This document shows, in pieces, positions 9,862-19,230 of a stretch of 64,000 bases of DNA. Made by a program: the position numbers and the translations under genes. The DNA is taken from positions 124,001 to 188,000 of the forward strand of contig OZ245751.1 of NCBI GenBank assembly GCA_965227445.1, given 5' to 3'. How positions within the stretch are numbered: the stretch's first letter is position 1; every line of letters starts with the position of its first letter. The stretch is from DT-110 sp030148525. Lineage in GTDB: Bacteria > Bacteroidota > Bacteroidia > Chitinophagales > Saprospiraceae. The notes beneath the pieces were generated by a model. The model had not been told where the DNA came from. It saw nothing but the letters and a program-made list of their open reading frames with translations, and made no database searches.

Positions 9862-9990
9862 AGAGTGGGGGAGTTGGAGAATTGGGGAGTTGGAGAATTG
9901 GGGAGTTGGAGAATTGGGGAAAGGGAGAATTGGGGAAAGGGAGAATTGGAGAAAGGGGGAATTGGAGAAAGGGAGAGTTGGAGAAAGGGA
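9862..9990 (+). repeat. purine-rich tandem repeat array (GGAGAATTGGGGA/GGGAGAAA family)
   Basis: Starts immediately after the sdhA stop codon. Alternating GGAGTTGGAGAATTG and GGAGAAAGG words repeat with a period of about 8 or 16 bp, all purine-rich on the plus strand. The same purine-rich family recurs at 48190-48330 and 56465-56520. It lies inside the sdhA-sdhB gap, so it must be transcribed if sdhB depends on the upstream promoter. Confidence 0.9.
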
Positions 9991-10023
9991 TCTCCAAAAG
10001 AGCTTTTACATGAGCTATAAATT

Positions 10024-10162
10024 GAGCACTGAGCATTAAGCACTGGGCACTGGGCACTGAGCACTGAGCATTGAGCACTGAGCATTTAGCACTGAGCATT
10101 AAGCACTGGGCACTGAGCACTGAGCATTTAGCATTTAGCACTGAGCATTTAGCACTGAGCAT
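10024..10162 (+). repeat. heptamer array, GAGCACT/GAGCATT/TAGCACT family
   Basis: About twenty consecutive 7-bp units of the form GCACTGA, GCATTTA, GCACTGG and GCATTAA. Positions 1-3 (GCA) are constant and the others vary among a few bases. The same family is found at 38731-38908 (as TGCTCAA/TGCTCGG, reverse strand sense) and, in five units, inside mnmE at 35146-35180. A spacer of about 70 bp follows before the sdhB start. Confidence 0.92.
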
Positions 10163-10231
10163 ATTATCAGATAAATTGGAATTTTTAAGTAAGTACCATT
10201 TTACAGGAATAGCCTTAAATCAAAGGAAATA

Positions 10232-10975
10232 ATGAAGGTCACCTTTAAGATATGGCGACAGGCGAATGCCACCAGCACCGGCGAATTCAGGTCCTACGAG
10301 GTAGATGGGCTGACGTCGGATATGTCGTTTCTGGAAGCACTGGATCACCTCAACGAACAGCTGGTAGTCCGCGACGAGGAAGTCATTGCCTACGAATACG
10401 ATTGCCGGGAAGGAATCTGTGGGCAGTGCGGTGTATTTATCAATGGCCGTGCCCATGGCCCCCACGATAATATGACAACCTGTCAACTGCATTTGCGCAG
10501 CTTTCAGGATGGTGATACCGTTGTAGTGGAGCCCTGGCGGGCCAAAGCTTTTCCGGTCATCAAGGATCTGATCGTGGATCGCTCGGCTTTTGATAATATC
10601 ATTGAAGCGGGTGGGTTTATTTCTGCCAAGACCGGAACGGCTCCCGAGGCGAATGCCATCCTCATCGGGAAAGAGATCTCCGATGCCGCCATGGATGCGG
10701 CGGCTTGTATCGGTTGTGGCGCCTGTGTGGCCGCTTGCAAGAACGCATCGGCTTCCCTCTTTACTGCCGCCAAGATCAATCACCTGAACCGACTTCCCCA
10801 GGGTAAAGTGGAGGCTTCCGAGCGCGTGTTATCCATGACTCGCCAGATGGAAGCGGAGGGCTTCGGCAGTTGCACTTTTACGGGCGCCTGCGAAATTGAG
10901 TGTCCCGAGGCTATTTCCATCACAAATATCGCCGAGATGCACGCCCGCCGGACCCGGGCGAAGTGGTTGGGGTAA
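10232..10975 (+). CDS. sdhB: succinate dehydrogenase/fumarate reductase iron-sulfur subunit
   Basis: Electron-transfer subunit between the flavoprotein and the cytochrome b anchor. The 247-aa product shows the 2Fe-2S ligands in CREGICGQCGVFING with the later Cys in TTCQLHLR, and then two clusters of cysteines, CIGCGACVAACKN and CTFTGACEIECP, for the 4Fe-4S and 3Fe-4S centres. An AAAGGAAATA element just upstream of the ATG looks like a usable ribosome site. It is separated from sdhA by two repeat arrays, and a third array starts at its stop codon. Confidence 0.93.
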   Translation: MKVTFKIWRQANATSTGEFRSYEVDGLTSDMSFLEALDHLNEQLVVRDEEVIAYEYDCREGICGQCGVFINGRAHGPHDNMTTCQLHLRSFQDGDTVVVEPWRAKAFPVIKDLIVDRSAFDNIIEAGGFISAKTGTAPEANAILIGKEISDAAMDAAACIGCGACVAACKNASASLFTAAKINHLNRLPQGKVEASERVLSMTRQMEAEGFGSCTFTGACEIECPEAISITNIAEMHARRTRAKWLG

Positions 10976-11110
10976 ACACGGCTCATGGCTCACGGTCCAC
11001 GGCTCACGGTTTACGGTTTACGCTGCACGGTTCACGCTTCACGGCTTACGGGTGTCGACGCTCCACGCTCCACGCTCCACGCCCCACGCTCCACGCCCTA
11101 CGCCCCACGC
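10976..11110 (+). repeat. heptamer array, CACGGTT/TACGGTT then CTCCACG family
   Basis: About nineteen 7-bp units: the left half is built from CACGGCT, CACGGTC, TACGGTT, and the right half from CTCCACG, CCCCACG, CCCTACG. It begins at the base after the sdhB stop, and at its other end it supplies the stop codon and the last few codons (QRGA) of the histidine kinase read on the opposite strand. Related arrays are at 15921-16312 and 50545-50860. Confidence 0.92.
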
Positions 11111-11872
11111 TGCGATAAAGGAGCCTTAAATACTAAGCTCGTTCCGGAAGCTGAGCTGTCGAGGTGGAAATGGCCTCCCGCTCGTTCGATTCGGTTTTTC
11201 ATGGTGACGAGTCCAATTCCCCTTCGTTCTTTCCTTTGCGAATAGTGCGGATCGATACCAATTCCGTTGTCTGCGATGGTAAGTTTCACTTCTTTTTCTG
11301 TAAAGAGTAGGGTTATCCATACATCCGTAGCCTGTGCGTGTTTTTCTACATTGGATATGGCTTCCTGAAAAATTCGGAATAGGTTTATTTCAAGGATGCT
11401 GTCTACACGTAGATCTTGATTCCAGGAAAAGTGGATATTAATCTGTTGGGCGAGTGGTAAGTCATCGAGCATTTCCTGAATGGAAAGAACCAGGCCGAAG
11501 TCATTGATGGATACCGGCATAATGGAGTGGCTCAGGTTGCGGACGTGCTCCATAGACTGGACCAGGTATTTTTTAACATTTTGGTATTCATTGCTTTGAG
11601 CCAGGGAAGGTGATTCAATAACCAGATTACTCAGGTTCATTCTGCTAATCCCGAGCGTTTGAATAATATTATCGTGTAATTCCGAAGCAATTTTAGCCCG
11701 TTCCTCATCAATAGCATCCAGCACGGCATTAGAAACTGCGGCGTCGGCCTGGATTACTTCGGTAATATCCCGGATGATTACGATTGCCCCTTTTATAATC
11801 CCTTTTTCATTGACAATGCGCGCTCCGTTAGCCTCTACAAAACGCGCCTCTTTATGTATATCATTAAATATA
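11098..11872 (-). pseudogene. histidine kinase, C-terminal half (separated by IS insertion)
   Basis: C-terminal part of the kinase whose N-terminal part lies at 13212-15723. From the IS junction it reads in frame as FNDIHKEARFVEANGAR (end of a PAS domain), the PAS-associated IIIRDITEVIQ, then a HisKA_3 dimerisation helix with the phosphoacceptor in ASELHDNIIQTLG, and a HATPase_c domain with NVEKHAQ (N box), DNGIGI (G1) and RGIGLVTMKNR (G2). An internal ATG at 11724 could give a 208-aa fragment holding only the catalytic core. The last residues and the TAG come from a heptamer array. The kinase class (LuxR-type partner, like NarX/DesK) is known from the HisKA_3 motif; no response regulator is adjacent. 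Confidence 0.88.
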
Positions 11873-13211
11873 CAATGGTTCGGTAGTAAAATGAGGAAGA
11901 TGGCGAGGTGATTTTAAAAATTCCATGAGAAAGTTGATTTTGTGTTTTCCACAACTCAAAAGCCAACCCCCCATGGAAAAGAGCCGGAAGCTCATTGCAA
12001 ATATACTGAATCAATTAGAAGGTCTCAACGTTTGCCGCCGTCGATTTATGGAGCATATTTTCCTGCTCATTCTAATCATGCGTGGCCGTCATAATTTTTT
12101 AGGGCTATCCAGGTATGGCGTTTATAATGAACGGTCCTACCGAGATAATTACGAGAAGGACTTTGATTTCATGGCATTTAACATTGCACTTTCCCAAAAT
12201 CATCTTAGTGGCCATACTGTGCTGGCTCTCGATCCGAGTTATATCCCCAAGAGTGGAAAATCTACCCCGAACATCGACTACTTCTACAGCGGTTGTGCCC
12301 GCAAGAGTTTGCGAGGCCTCGAAATTACTGGATTAGCTCTTATCGACATAGCAAACAATACGGGCTTCCACCTACTCAGTGTCCAGACACCCAATAAGAA
12401 GACTTTGGAGGCTAAAGACTGGACCCGTATCGACCACTATGCGGATATGGTTACTTCCAGAGCCCATGAACTAGGGCAAATGGCAGACTATTTGTGCGTT
12501 GATGGATTTTTTGCTAAGCAGAAGTTTGTAGATGCTATCCTCAATAAAACGCCTTTGCACCTGATCAGCAAGCTTCGAAATGATGCAAACCTGAGATACC
12601 TTAACCACGCCAAGCCGACTGGTAAGCCGGGGCGACCCAAACTCTACGATGGAAAAATCGATACCCGAAAAGTTGATAAAAGGAGGATCAAAAAAGTTCA
12701 TCAAGATGATCAAGTTGTACTGTATGAAGGACTGGTCTATCATGTCCAACTAAAACGCAAAATAAAGCTGTGCTATATTGAGTTTTTAACCGATGGCGAA
12801 CCAAATGGAAGGGTCCAGTTCTTATTCAGCACGGATCTAAAACAGGGTGGGTTGCAGATTTATCTTTTCTATAAGGCCAGGTTCCAAATTGAGTTCATAT
12901 TCAGAGATGCAAAGCAGTTTACTGGGTTGAATCACTGCCAGGCAAGGACCCAAGGCAAGCTCCATTTTCATCATAATGCTTCTTTGACGGCAGTAAATAT
13001 CGCAAAAGCTGTCTTTCATCTGGACAAGCCAAAAGATGAACGAACCTCATTTTCTATGGCCGATGTGAAAACGGAATTGCTCAACGAATATATGCTTGAA
13101 ATATTTATTTCAAACTTAGAAATTGACCCTAATTCCGATAAAATTAGAAAAGTAAAACGGAGAATAAGGCGCTTGGGTAAAATAGCGGCCTAATTTGCTA
13201 CCGAACCATTG
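11873..13211 (+). mobile_element. insertion sequence, IS4 superfamily, 1339 bp
   Basis: Ends are imperfect inverted repeats starting CAATGGTTCGGTAG on both sides, with about 17 of the first 20 positions matching. The element is bounded by a direct repeat ATATA (11868-11872 and 13212-13216), read as a 5-bp target-site duplication. It holds one complete transposase gene. Removing the element plus one copy of ATATA joins the two halves of the surrounding kinase gene in frame. Both the intact transposase and the clean target duplication point to a recent insertion. Confidence 0.9.
11925..13193 (+). CDS. IS4-superfamily DDE transposase
   Basis: Transposase of the element at 11873-13211, 422 aa and apparently intact. 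The candidate DDE residues are D103 in LALDPSYIPKSGK, D193 in YLCVDGFF, and E323 inside the IS4 signature Y-x2-R-x3-E-x6-K (Y316, R319, E323, K330 in FYKARFQIEFIFRDAK). A basic C-terminal tail (KVKRRIRRLGKIAA) ends just before the right inverted repeat. An alternative start at residue 17 (MEKSRK) is possible. The exact IS family is unsure; the 5-bp duplication would suit an ISH3- or IS1634-like group as well as a divergent IS4 member. Confidence 0.88.
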   Translation: MRKLILCFPQLKSQPPMEKSRKLIANILNQLEGLNVCRRRFMEHIFLLILIMRGRHNFLGLSRYGVYNERSYRDNYEKDFDFMAFNIALSQNHLSGHTVLALDPSYIPKSGKSTPNIDYFYSGCARKSLRGLEITGLALIDIANNTGFHLLSVQTPNKKTLEAKDWTRIDHYADMVTSRAHELGQMADYLCVDGFFAKQKFVDAILNKTPLHLISKLRNDANLRYLNHAKPTGKPGRPKLYDGKIDTRKVDKRRIKKVHQDDQVVLYEGLVYHVQLKRKIKLCYIEFLTDGEPNGRVQFLFSTDLKQGGLQIYLFYKARFQIEFIFRDAKQFTGLNHCQARTQGKLHFHHNASLTAVNIAKAVFHLDKPKDERTSFSMADVKTELLNEYMLEIFISNLEIDPNSDKIRKVKRRIRRLGKIAA

Positions 13212-15723
13212 ATATAGTAAACCGGTTGTTTTTTATTTCTCCGTATTTCAGAGCTTTGCTCAAGCTTAGTTCTTCGGGCTTTAGCAACCTACTCTGATCA
13301 AAGGTGTAGAGCCCAAAAGCCTTTGGATATTCCCTTCGGTCCATATCACCTGATATATCACCCAACCACTCCTGAAGTTTTTTATTGAAATAAATCAGAC
13401 GTCCCTCTTCATCACATGAAAGAATGCCATCAAAGGCGTTTTCATACAGTGACCGCAGGTAGGCTTCACGCTCTTGCGATTTCAATTCGGCCATTTTCCG
13501 GTCGGTAACGTCCATAATGATGGAATCCCAAATGATTGCACCCTCATACTTGCGTGGACTACCGCTTCCCTGGTGCCAGGAAATACTGCCATCTCTGTTT
13601 ACATTCCGCCATTCAGCTTTCCACTGGCTCATGGTGGAGGCACTGGCGGAAATGGATGTCATGACATCAGGCAAGTCATCCCCGTGTAATTGCCCCCACA
13701 CTAGTTGGTTGTCGGCCATGATTTGTTCCGGCGTGTAGTGCCACACCGATTGAGCCCCCTTAGAGACGAACATAAGCTGGTCGGTGCCATCATTGTTCAG
13801 CTTGTATTGGAAAATGGTTCCCGGAATATTATCCGCAATGGCATTCAGCCGATTCAGGAAAAGCTGTTTCTCCTGTTCCGCATTTACTTGTTCGGTGATG
13901 TCCTGAGTAACGCCTTTAAGACCCGTCACCTTTCCCTGGTCACTCAAAACTGGTTTACCAATAGATCGTATGTGTTTTTCCCTGCCACCCACCATTATGG
14001 TGTGCTTGATGTCGTAGGGAGTTGCATGCTCAATAGCTTGCTCCACGCTGTGTTTTAGAATATTGGCACCTTCGCTGGTGCTATACTTCAGAAGATCCTC
14101 AAAGCTGGGGGGCGGCTGGGTTTTGTCCCACCCGAATATATCGTACACTTGTTCGGAGGATGTTATTTCGCCGGTAGTCGAATCATAGGTCCAGTCACCT
14201 AACCTGCCCAGTCTTTGGGATTCCCGTAATCGGTCTCGTTCCTTTTCGATCTTCGCCCTCCATACAATTTCTTCACTTAGGTCAATATGGGTACCTGCCA
14301 TGACCAAAGGTTCACCATTTATTCCTCTTCGGGTAACCATGCCGCTATCGAGAATCCATTTATAGGAACCATCTTTACAGCGCAGGCGAATTCTGAAATT
14401 AAAATTGGTGTATTCAGGATCACCAATTCTTTGCATGGCATCATCAATCAACCGGATATCCTCCGGATGGACCAATTGCAGAAAGGAAGATTGTACCGGA
14501 GCTACCTCATCTATACTATACCCCAACATCGAGGCCCAGTATTTATTTATAGTCAGGGTTCCGTCGCGCAGATCCAAAAACCAGGTTCCGATTTTCCCGC
14601 TCTCCACTGCCACCGACAGCTTGTGTTGATCATCTTTATAGTTTGATATATCCAGGATGGACGCTATCTGATATCTGGATTCCTTACTGTCGACAATCGC
14701 TGTGGTGGTGAATATATCCAGCACCTCACCTTTTTTATTGACCACCTGCCATTCGTAGGGATGTTCCTGCTTTTCGGGCGGATTCTCCATAAGCTTTTGA
14801 TAGGTAGTGAGTGTCTGTTGGTGTGTTTCTTCGGGTAATATTTTGGTGATTTTTTCGCCAATTAATTCTTCAGGCGTGTACCCGTAAATGCGGCAGTATT
14901 CCTCATTCACCCGTACAAAACGAGCGTTGGAGTCTACCTGACATAGGCCAACGTTAGCCGCATTGAAAATACCCTCCAGCAATTGCTTGCTTTCCAGGAG
15001 GTCTTCTTTATGCTGTTTTAGCTGGATCAGTAATTTGTTGAAGGTTGTTGAGATCTCTTGAATTTCCTGAAATGGTTTTTGGATGGGTCCTCCGATCTGA
15101 GACTTTGGAATTAAATGAGTTGTGAGATCTACTTCTTTGAGCTCCAGGTTCAGGCCTTTGAGTGACTGGGATATTTGCGATAACAGGCGGTACAACAACA
15201 CTGCACCAACAATCAGTGAAAGCAGGAAAACCCCTGCTTCCAACATCCCAAACCAGCGTACACGCCTTTGCATCTGCGTAGATAGTTGTTGTGAAAAAGT
15301 ATGGGTAGTGGATAACAGGTTTCTGGCAGGAAGATACATCCGGGTTATTAGGCCTTGCTTTATTGTATCAGTTTCTCCATCACGCAGGGTCGTGCTCCAT
15401 TGATCGATGTCTTTGGCTACCAATTCCAGTTCCGAAAGATCGTCACGGCTGGCTTGCTGTAAGTCGGGGTGCTCAGCTATACGCTGTTGAATGTCATCGA
15501 ATTGCTGTCGCCAAATCCTTAAGTCGGAGTAGCTGCCGTTGCTTTCCACGCCATTCTGTGGCAATAAAAAGGAGGATACCTGTATCGCGATTTCGTCAAC
15601 GGCTTGTTTTTTATTCCACTGCTGATCCACCTGGTAGTGAACATATAGATGCAGGGTTATACTGGACAGGACAAATAGGATGACCAGCCAGAGGATCAAC
15701 TTTGTTTGGTTGCTAATTTTCAT
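13198..15723 (-). pseudogene. multi-PAS histidine kinase, N-terminal half (truncated by IS)
   Basis: Sensor part of a hybrid-length kinase: signal-anchor helix at residues 8-28, a periplasmic helical domain to about 160, a second membrane helix near 163-183, a HAMP-like linker, then about five PAS/PAC modules (for example NAANVGLCQVDSNARFVRVN near 255 and NAFDGILSCDEEGRLIYFN near 770). The open frame ends in residues SMVR and a TAG that come from the IS inverted repeat, so native coding ends at 13212. Joined to 11098-11867 it would give one open frame of 1093 aa ending with HisKA_3 and HATPase domains. As it stands it has no kinase core and is unlikely to signal. Confidence 0.88.
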
Positions 15724-15920
15724 TTGGATCGTATTATGCCTGCAATCATAGTTCTCGGTGGAGAATATTTGTATTGCTAATCCACCTTCTTTTGTAGGTA
15801 GATGACAGCCTCTCCATGCGGTCTATAGCCATTCTCAGGGGGACCAGGAAGCTTTTGAAGTATTCCAAACTACGCAAAAAGATCATAAGCTTCCTGCATT
15901 TGGTTTGAATTTGGTCAGCA

Positions 15921-16312
15921 GTCCACGGTTCACGGTCCACGGTCCACGGCATACGGGCCTCTACGCCCGACGCCCGACGCTCTACGCGGACAAGAGCAAG
16001 ACCCAAATCAAAAGCATTGGAAACGCAGGGACCAGCAAGGTCCACGGTCTACGGTCCACGATGCACGGTTCACGGCATACGGGCCTCTACGCCCGACGCC
16101 CGACGCACTACGCAGACAAGAGCAGGGCCAAATCTAAAGCATTGGAAACGCAAGGACCAGCAAGGTTCACGGTCCACGATGCACGGTTCACGGTTCACGA
16201 TGCACGGTTTACGGCAGACGAGCCTCGACGCTCTACGCCCGATGCCCGACGCACTACGCAGACAAGAGCAGGGCCAAATCTAAAGCATTGGAAACGCAAA
16301 GACCACGGTTTA
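15921..16312 (+). repeat. heptamer array with three ~50-bp macro-repeats
   Basis: CACGGTT/CCACGGT-type heptamers followed by CTACGCC/CGACGCC-type heptamers alternate with a longer non-heptameric block. That block starts GACAAGAGCA and contains AAAGCATTGGAAACGCA; it appears at about 15989, 16115 and 16261. Together they make three macro-units spaced 126 and 146 bp apart. Open frames across it translate the repeat and are not genes. It lies upstream of the kinase start and downstream of the GH95 stop (minus strand). Confidence 0.88.
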
Positions 16313-16386
16313 CAGCTGAAAGGATGGATGCATCATTGCGAACCACTGCGTTCCGTAGCGATCACCGCGTGAAGCAGGCTTTTCCT

Positions 16387-16426
16387 GATACGCGATACCT
16401 ACTACTCACTACCCAATACTAACCCC
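16387..16426 (+). repeat. short heptamer array at the GH95 stop codon
   Basis: Units such as TACTACT, CACTACC and CAATACT repeat every 7 bp. Read on the minus strand they write the last codons (LVLGSE) and the TAG of the GH95 gene. A related sequence (GGGTAGTAGGTAGTGGGTAT) is present at 41009-41030. The bases just upstream (16331-16375) resemble a separate dispersed palindrome around ATTGCGAACCACTGCGTTCC. Confidence 0.75.
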
Positions 16427-18810
16427 TTCCGCTCCCTTTCGGAAAAATCCAATCTACGTATGGTCCCGTTTACTCGTAATTCGGTGGATCCGGCGGTAGT
16501 GCTGGTGATAGTCAATTCCTGAACCTGACCATCCTGCCAGGTGAAGCTCAGCTCGAATCCACCACGTGCTTTTACGCCGGTCAGCTTACCGGAGGGCCAG
16601 GCATCGGGAAGGGCGGGGAGTAATTCGATGTGATCCGCTGAAGATTGTACCAGCATTTCAATGACACCAGCGGCTCCGCCGAAGTTGCCATCGATCTGAA
16701 AGGGCGGGTGGGCATCGAGGAGGTTGGGGTACGTGCCTCCACCCTGACTGAAGCCTTCTTCCTCACCGGAGGGGTCGACAAATTGCAGCAATTCTTCATA
16801 GAGTTTATGGGCCCGGTTGCCGTCTTTCAGGCGGGCCCACAGGTTGACGCGCCATCCCTGCGACCAACCAGTACTTTTATTCCCTTTAATGTTGAGGGTA
16901 GTACGGCAGGCTTCAGCCAGTTCGGGTGTTTCTTCCGGAGTGATGTGGTGTCCGGGATGCAGTCCGAAGAGGTGGGTTTGGTGGCGGTGTTGCGGATCGA
17001 CATCTTCCCAGTCGTAGTACCACTCCTGTAGGTGGCCTTGTGAGCCGATTTGGTAGGGGTGGATTTGAGAGATACGGGTTTGAAGCTGATCGCGAAAATC
17101 AGCATCTGCGTCCAGGATCTCGGAGGCCTTAATCGTTGCAGAGAATAGTTCGCGGATCATGGCAAGGTCGGCGGTGGCCCCGAGGAGAGTGGCTCCCTGA
17201 TAGCCATCGGGAGTGCGGTAGAGGTTCTCGGGCGAGGTGGAGGGAGCAGTCACCCAGTAGCCATTTTTATCGCGGATCATCCAGTCGTAGCAGAACTCGG
17301 CGGCCCCCTTCAGAAGCGGGTATCCTTTCTTTGCCAGGAAATCCCGGTCCTGTGTAAATAAATAGTGTTCCCACAAATGCGTACTCAGCCAGGTGCCACC
17401 CATATTCCAGTTGGCCCATACGGGATGCCCCTGCCCGAAGTCGCCCACAGGGTTGCTCATCGCCCAGATGTCAGAGTTGTGGGCGACGGCCCAGCCGCGG
17501 TCCACTCCGTAGAAATTTCGGGCGGTTACCGCTCCGGTCGTTGCCAGGTTTTCGATGAAGCCAAGCAGGGGTTGGTGCATCTCACTCAGGTTGGCGGTCT
17601 CGGCCAGCCAGTAATTTTCTTCCAAATTGATGTTGAGGGTGTAATTGCTGCTCCAGGGCGGACGCAAATGGTGATTCCAGATACCCTGCAGATTGGCCGG
17701 GACGCCCGGGGTGCGGGAGCTGCTGATCAACAGATAGCGGCCGAAGTGAAGGTAGAGTTCTTCCAGCCCCGGATCGGGCTGGCCCCGGGCATAGCGTTTC
17801 AGCCGCTCATCAATGGGCAGGGACACCGTACCGGGCTGATCCAGCTCAAAGGTTACTCGGTTAAAGAATTCCTGAAAGTCGTCCAGGTGCTCAACCCGCA
17901 ATTGATCGAAGGACTGTCCGCTGCGATCGGCCAGTTGTTTTTTGGCGAAAGCCATATAATCCTTCCCTTCCCGCACCGGATCCTTATCAAAACCATTGAA
18001 GCTGGTGGCGGTGCTAACGAGGATGATCGCCTCGCTGGCATTGCTGATGCCCAGCGTGCTATCGGTCGTCGTTACCTGCCCGTCGGTATGGGCCACCCGG
18101 ATCAGGTTGGCGAAATGTATGCCACGATCGGGGTCAAAGCGCACGGCATTGGGCATTGCACCCCGGTAGCTCGGTTCGGCGTGATAGGGAGCATAGCCTT
18201 CCACGATGAGGGTGTCGCCGGCAGTGCGCGTGGTGTGTCGCAGCAGGCTGGAAAATCCCAGGGAGGTATTCAGGGTGCCGGCCTGATCAGCGGTCAGGCG
18301 GATGGCCATAAGCTTAGCGGGGTGGGAAACGAAGTACTCCCTGCGGTAGTCAACCCCATTATGCTGGTAAGAGACGGAAGCTGTGGCCTCATTCAGGTGA
18401 AGCGTGCGCCGGTAATCAGAGGCTGTTTCGTGATCAAAGCCCAGGTACATGGTACCCATTGGCGCGTACGATTGGGAAAAGGAGCCCTGCACAAATCGCT
18501 GAAGGGAATCCGCTTTCGCAAAATCTCCGGAAAATAAGGCCTCCCGGATAGCGGGAATATAGGTATGCGCCTCCGGATTCATGTCGGGATTGACAGGTTC
18601 TCCTGACCAAAGCGTAAGGTCGTTCAGGTAGATGGAATCCACCGAGACACCGCCGAAGATGCTGGCGCCAATCTGGCCATTGCCGAGCAGGAGCGTTTCC
18701 TCAAAATAGGTGGCCGGCTCGTCGAAGTAGTAGGCATACTGCTTGGGTGGAGGGATAGGGGACTGGCAGCTGAGGAGGGTCAGGAGGGATAGGTAGAGGA
18801 GGTGTTTCAT
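16402..18810 (-). CDS. GH95 family alpha-L-fucosidase-like lipoprotein
   Basis: Predicted secreted glycoside hydrolase, about 802 aa from the chosen ATG. The start at 18810 gives a signal peptide ending in the lipobox LLSCQSP; the longer frame (to 18912) adds a non-signal leader and is less likely. GH95 landmarks are in order: N-terminal domain LLLGNGQIGASIFGG, NINLEENYW near 393 (the Asn pair of the site), APSTSPEN near 528 (general acid Glu), and DGNFGGAAGVIE near 707 (Asp that assists catalysis). The family cleaves alpha-1,2-L-fucosyl or L-galactosyl ends of plant, algal or host glycans. There is no SusC/D pair nearby. Its stop lies in a heptamer array. Confidence 0.88.
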   Translation of the reverse strand: MKHLLYLSLLTLLSCQSPIPPPKQYAYYFDEPATYFEETLLLGNGQIGASIFGGVSVDSIYLNDLTLWSGEPVNPDMNPEAHTYIPAIREALFSGDFAKADSLQRFVQGSFSQSYAPMGTMYLGFDHETASDYRRTLHLNEATASVSYQHNGVDYRREYFVSHPAKLMAIRLTADQAGTLNTSLGFSSLLRHTTRTAGDTLIVEGYAPYHAEPSYRGAMPNAVRFDPDRGIHFANLIRVAHTDGQVTTTDSTLGISNASEAIILVSTATSFNGFDKDPVREGKDYMAFAKKQLADRSGQSFDQLRVEHLDDFQEFFNRVTFELDQPGTVSLPIDERLKRYARGQPDPGLEELYLHFGRYLLISSSRTPGVPANLQGIWNHHLRPPWSSNYTLNINLEENYWLAETANLSEMHQPLLGFIENLATTGAVTARNFYGVDRGWAVAHNSDIWAMSNPVGDFGQGHPVWANWNMGGTWLSTHLWEHYLFTQDRDFLAKKGYPLLKGAAEFCYDWMIRDKNGYWVTAPSTSPENLYRTPDGYQGATLLGATADLAMIRELFSATIKASEILDADADFRDQLQTRISQIHPYQIGSQGHLQEWYYDWEDVDPQHRHQTHLFGLHPGHHITPEETPELAEACRTTLNIKGNKSTGWSQGWRVNLWARLKDGNRAHKLYEELLQFVDPSGEEEGFSQGGGTYPNLLDAHPPFQIDGNFGGAAGVIEMLVQSSADHIELLPALPDAWPSGKLTGVKARGGFELSFTWQDGQVQELTITSTTAGSTELRVNGTIRRLDFSERERKGLVLGSE

Positions 18811-19230
18811 GGAGGGTGCAGTTAGGTAAAGGAGGTTTGGATTAATGCCAAAAATATACGATTTGCGACTCCCGAATATCGAATAATAAAACGTTTCTTT
18901 TTTCTTGGACACATATAGTATTCCTTGTATGGCGGCGTCTAAATGAATAGTCCGGTTATTAATTATTGTTGATTGTCACAAGTGTCAGGGAAGTTGTATT
19001 TCTTCGTTATACACTGCTGGTTCAGCTGTTAATGTGGAAACCCGGGCGGTTTTTGCTTCCGCAAAAATTTGGGATCGAGGAGGTGATGTTGTTTGGGAGG
19101 GTAATAGCGAAGCAAAAGCTGTTGGTGGTGCCTATTCCTACATCGATGAATCCATTGCGGAGCGCTGTGAAAAGACAGCAAAGGGCTTGGGTATGCGATT
19201 GCGGGGATTGCCTGCCGGGCAGTAATCTGC
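18811..19230. other. intergenic gap, no gene recognised
   Basis: 420 bp between the GH95 start and the hsdR stop. A TATTTTTG element on the minus strand (18849-18856) is a possible -7 box for the GH95 gene. The rest has short open frames on both strands without convincing starts or recognisable motifs, and a small hairpin around TTTTGCTTCCGCAAAA near 19050. Confidence 0.5.

Noticed and set aside
9572..10162. 196-aa minus-strand ORF full of LSAKCSVLNAQ repeats
   Set aside because: It is the opposite-strand reading of the heptamer array plus the 3' end of sdhA.
15905..16372. 155-aa and 88-aa ORFs in the heptamer/macro-repeat block
   Set aside because: Low-complexity translation of CACGGTT-type repeats (SRFTVHGPR-like words).
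16331..16375. Single dispersed palindrome ATTGCGAACCACTGCGTTCC...
   Set aside because: It resembles a REP type known from many genomes, but with only one copy here I cannot define its limits.
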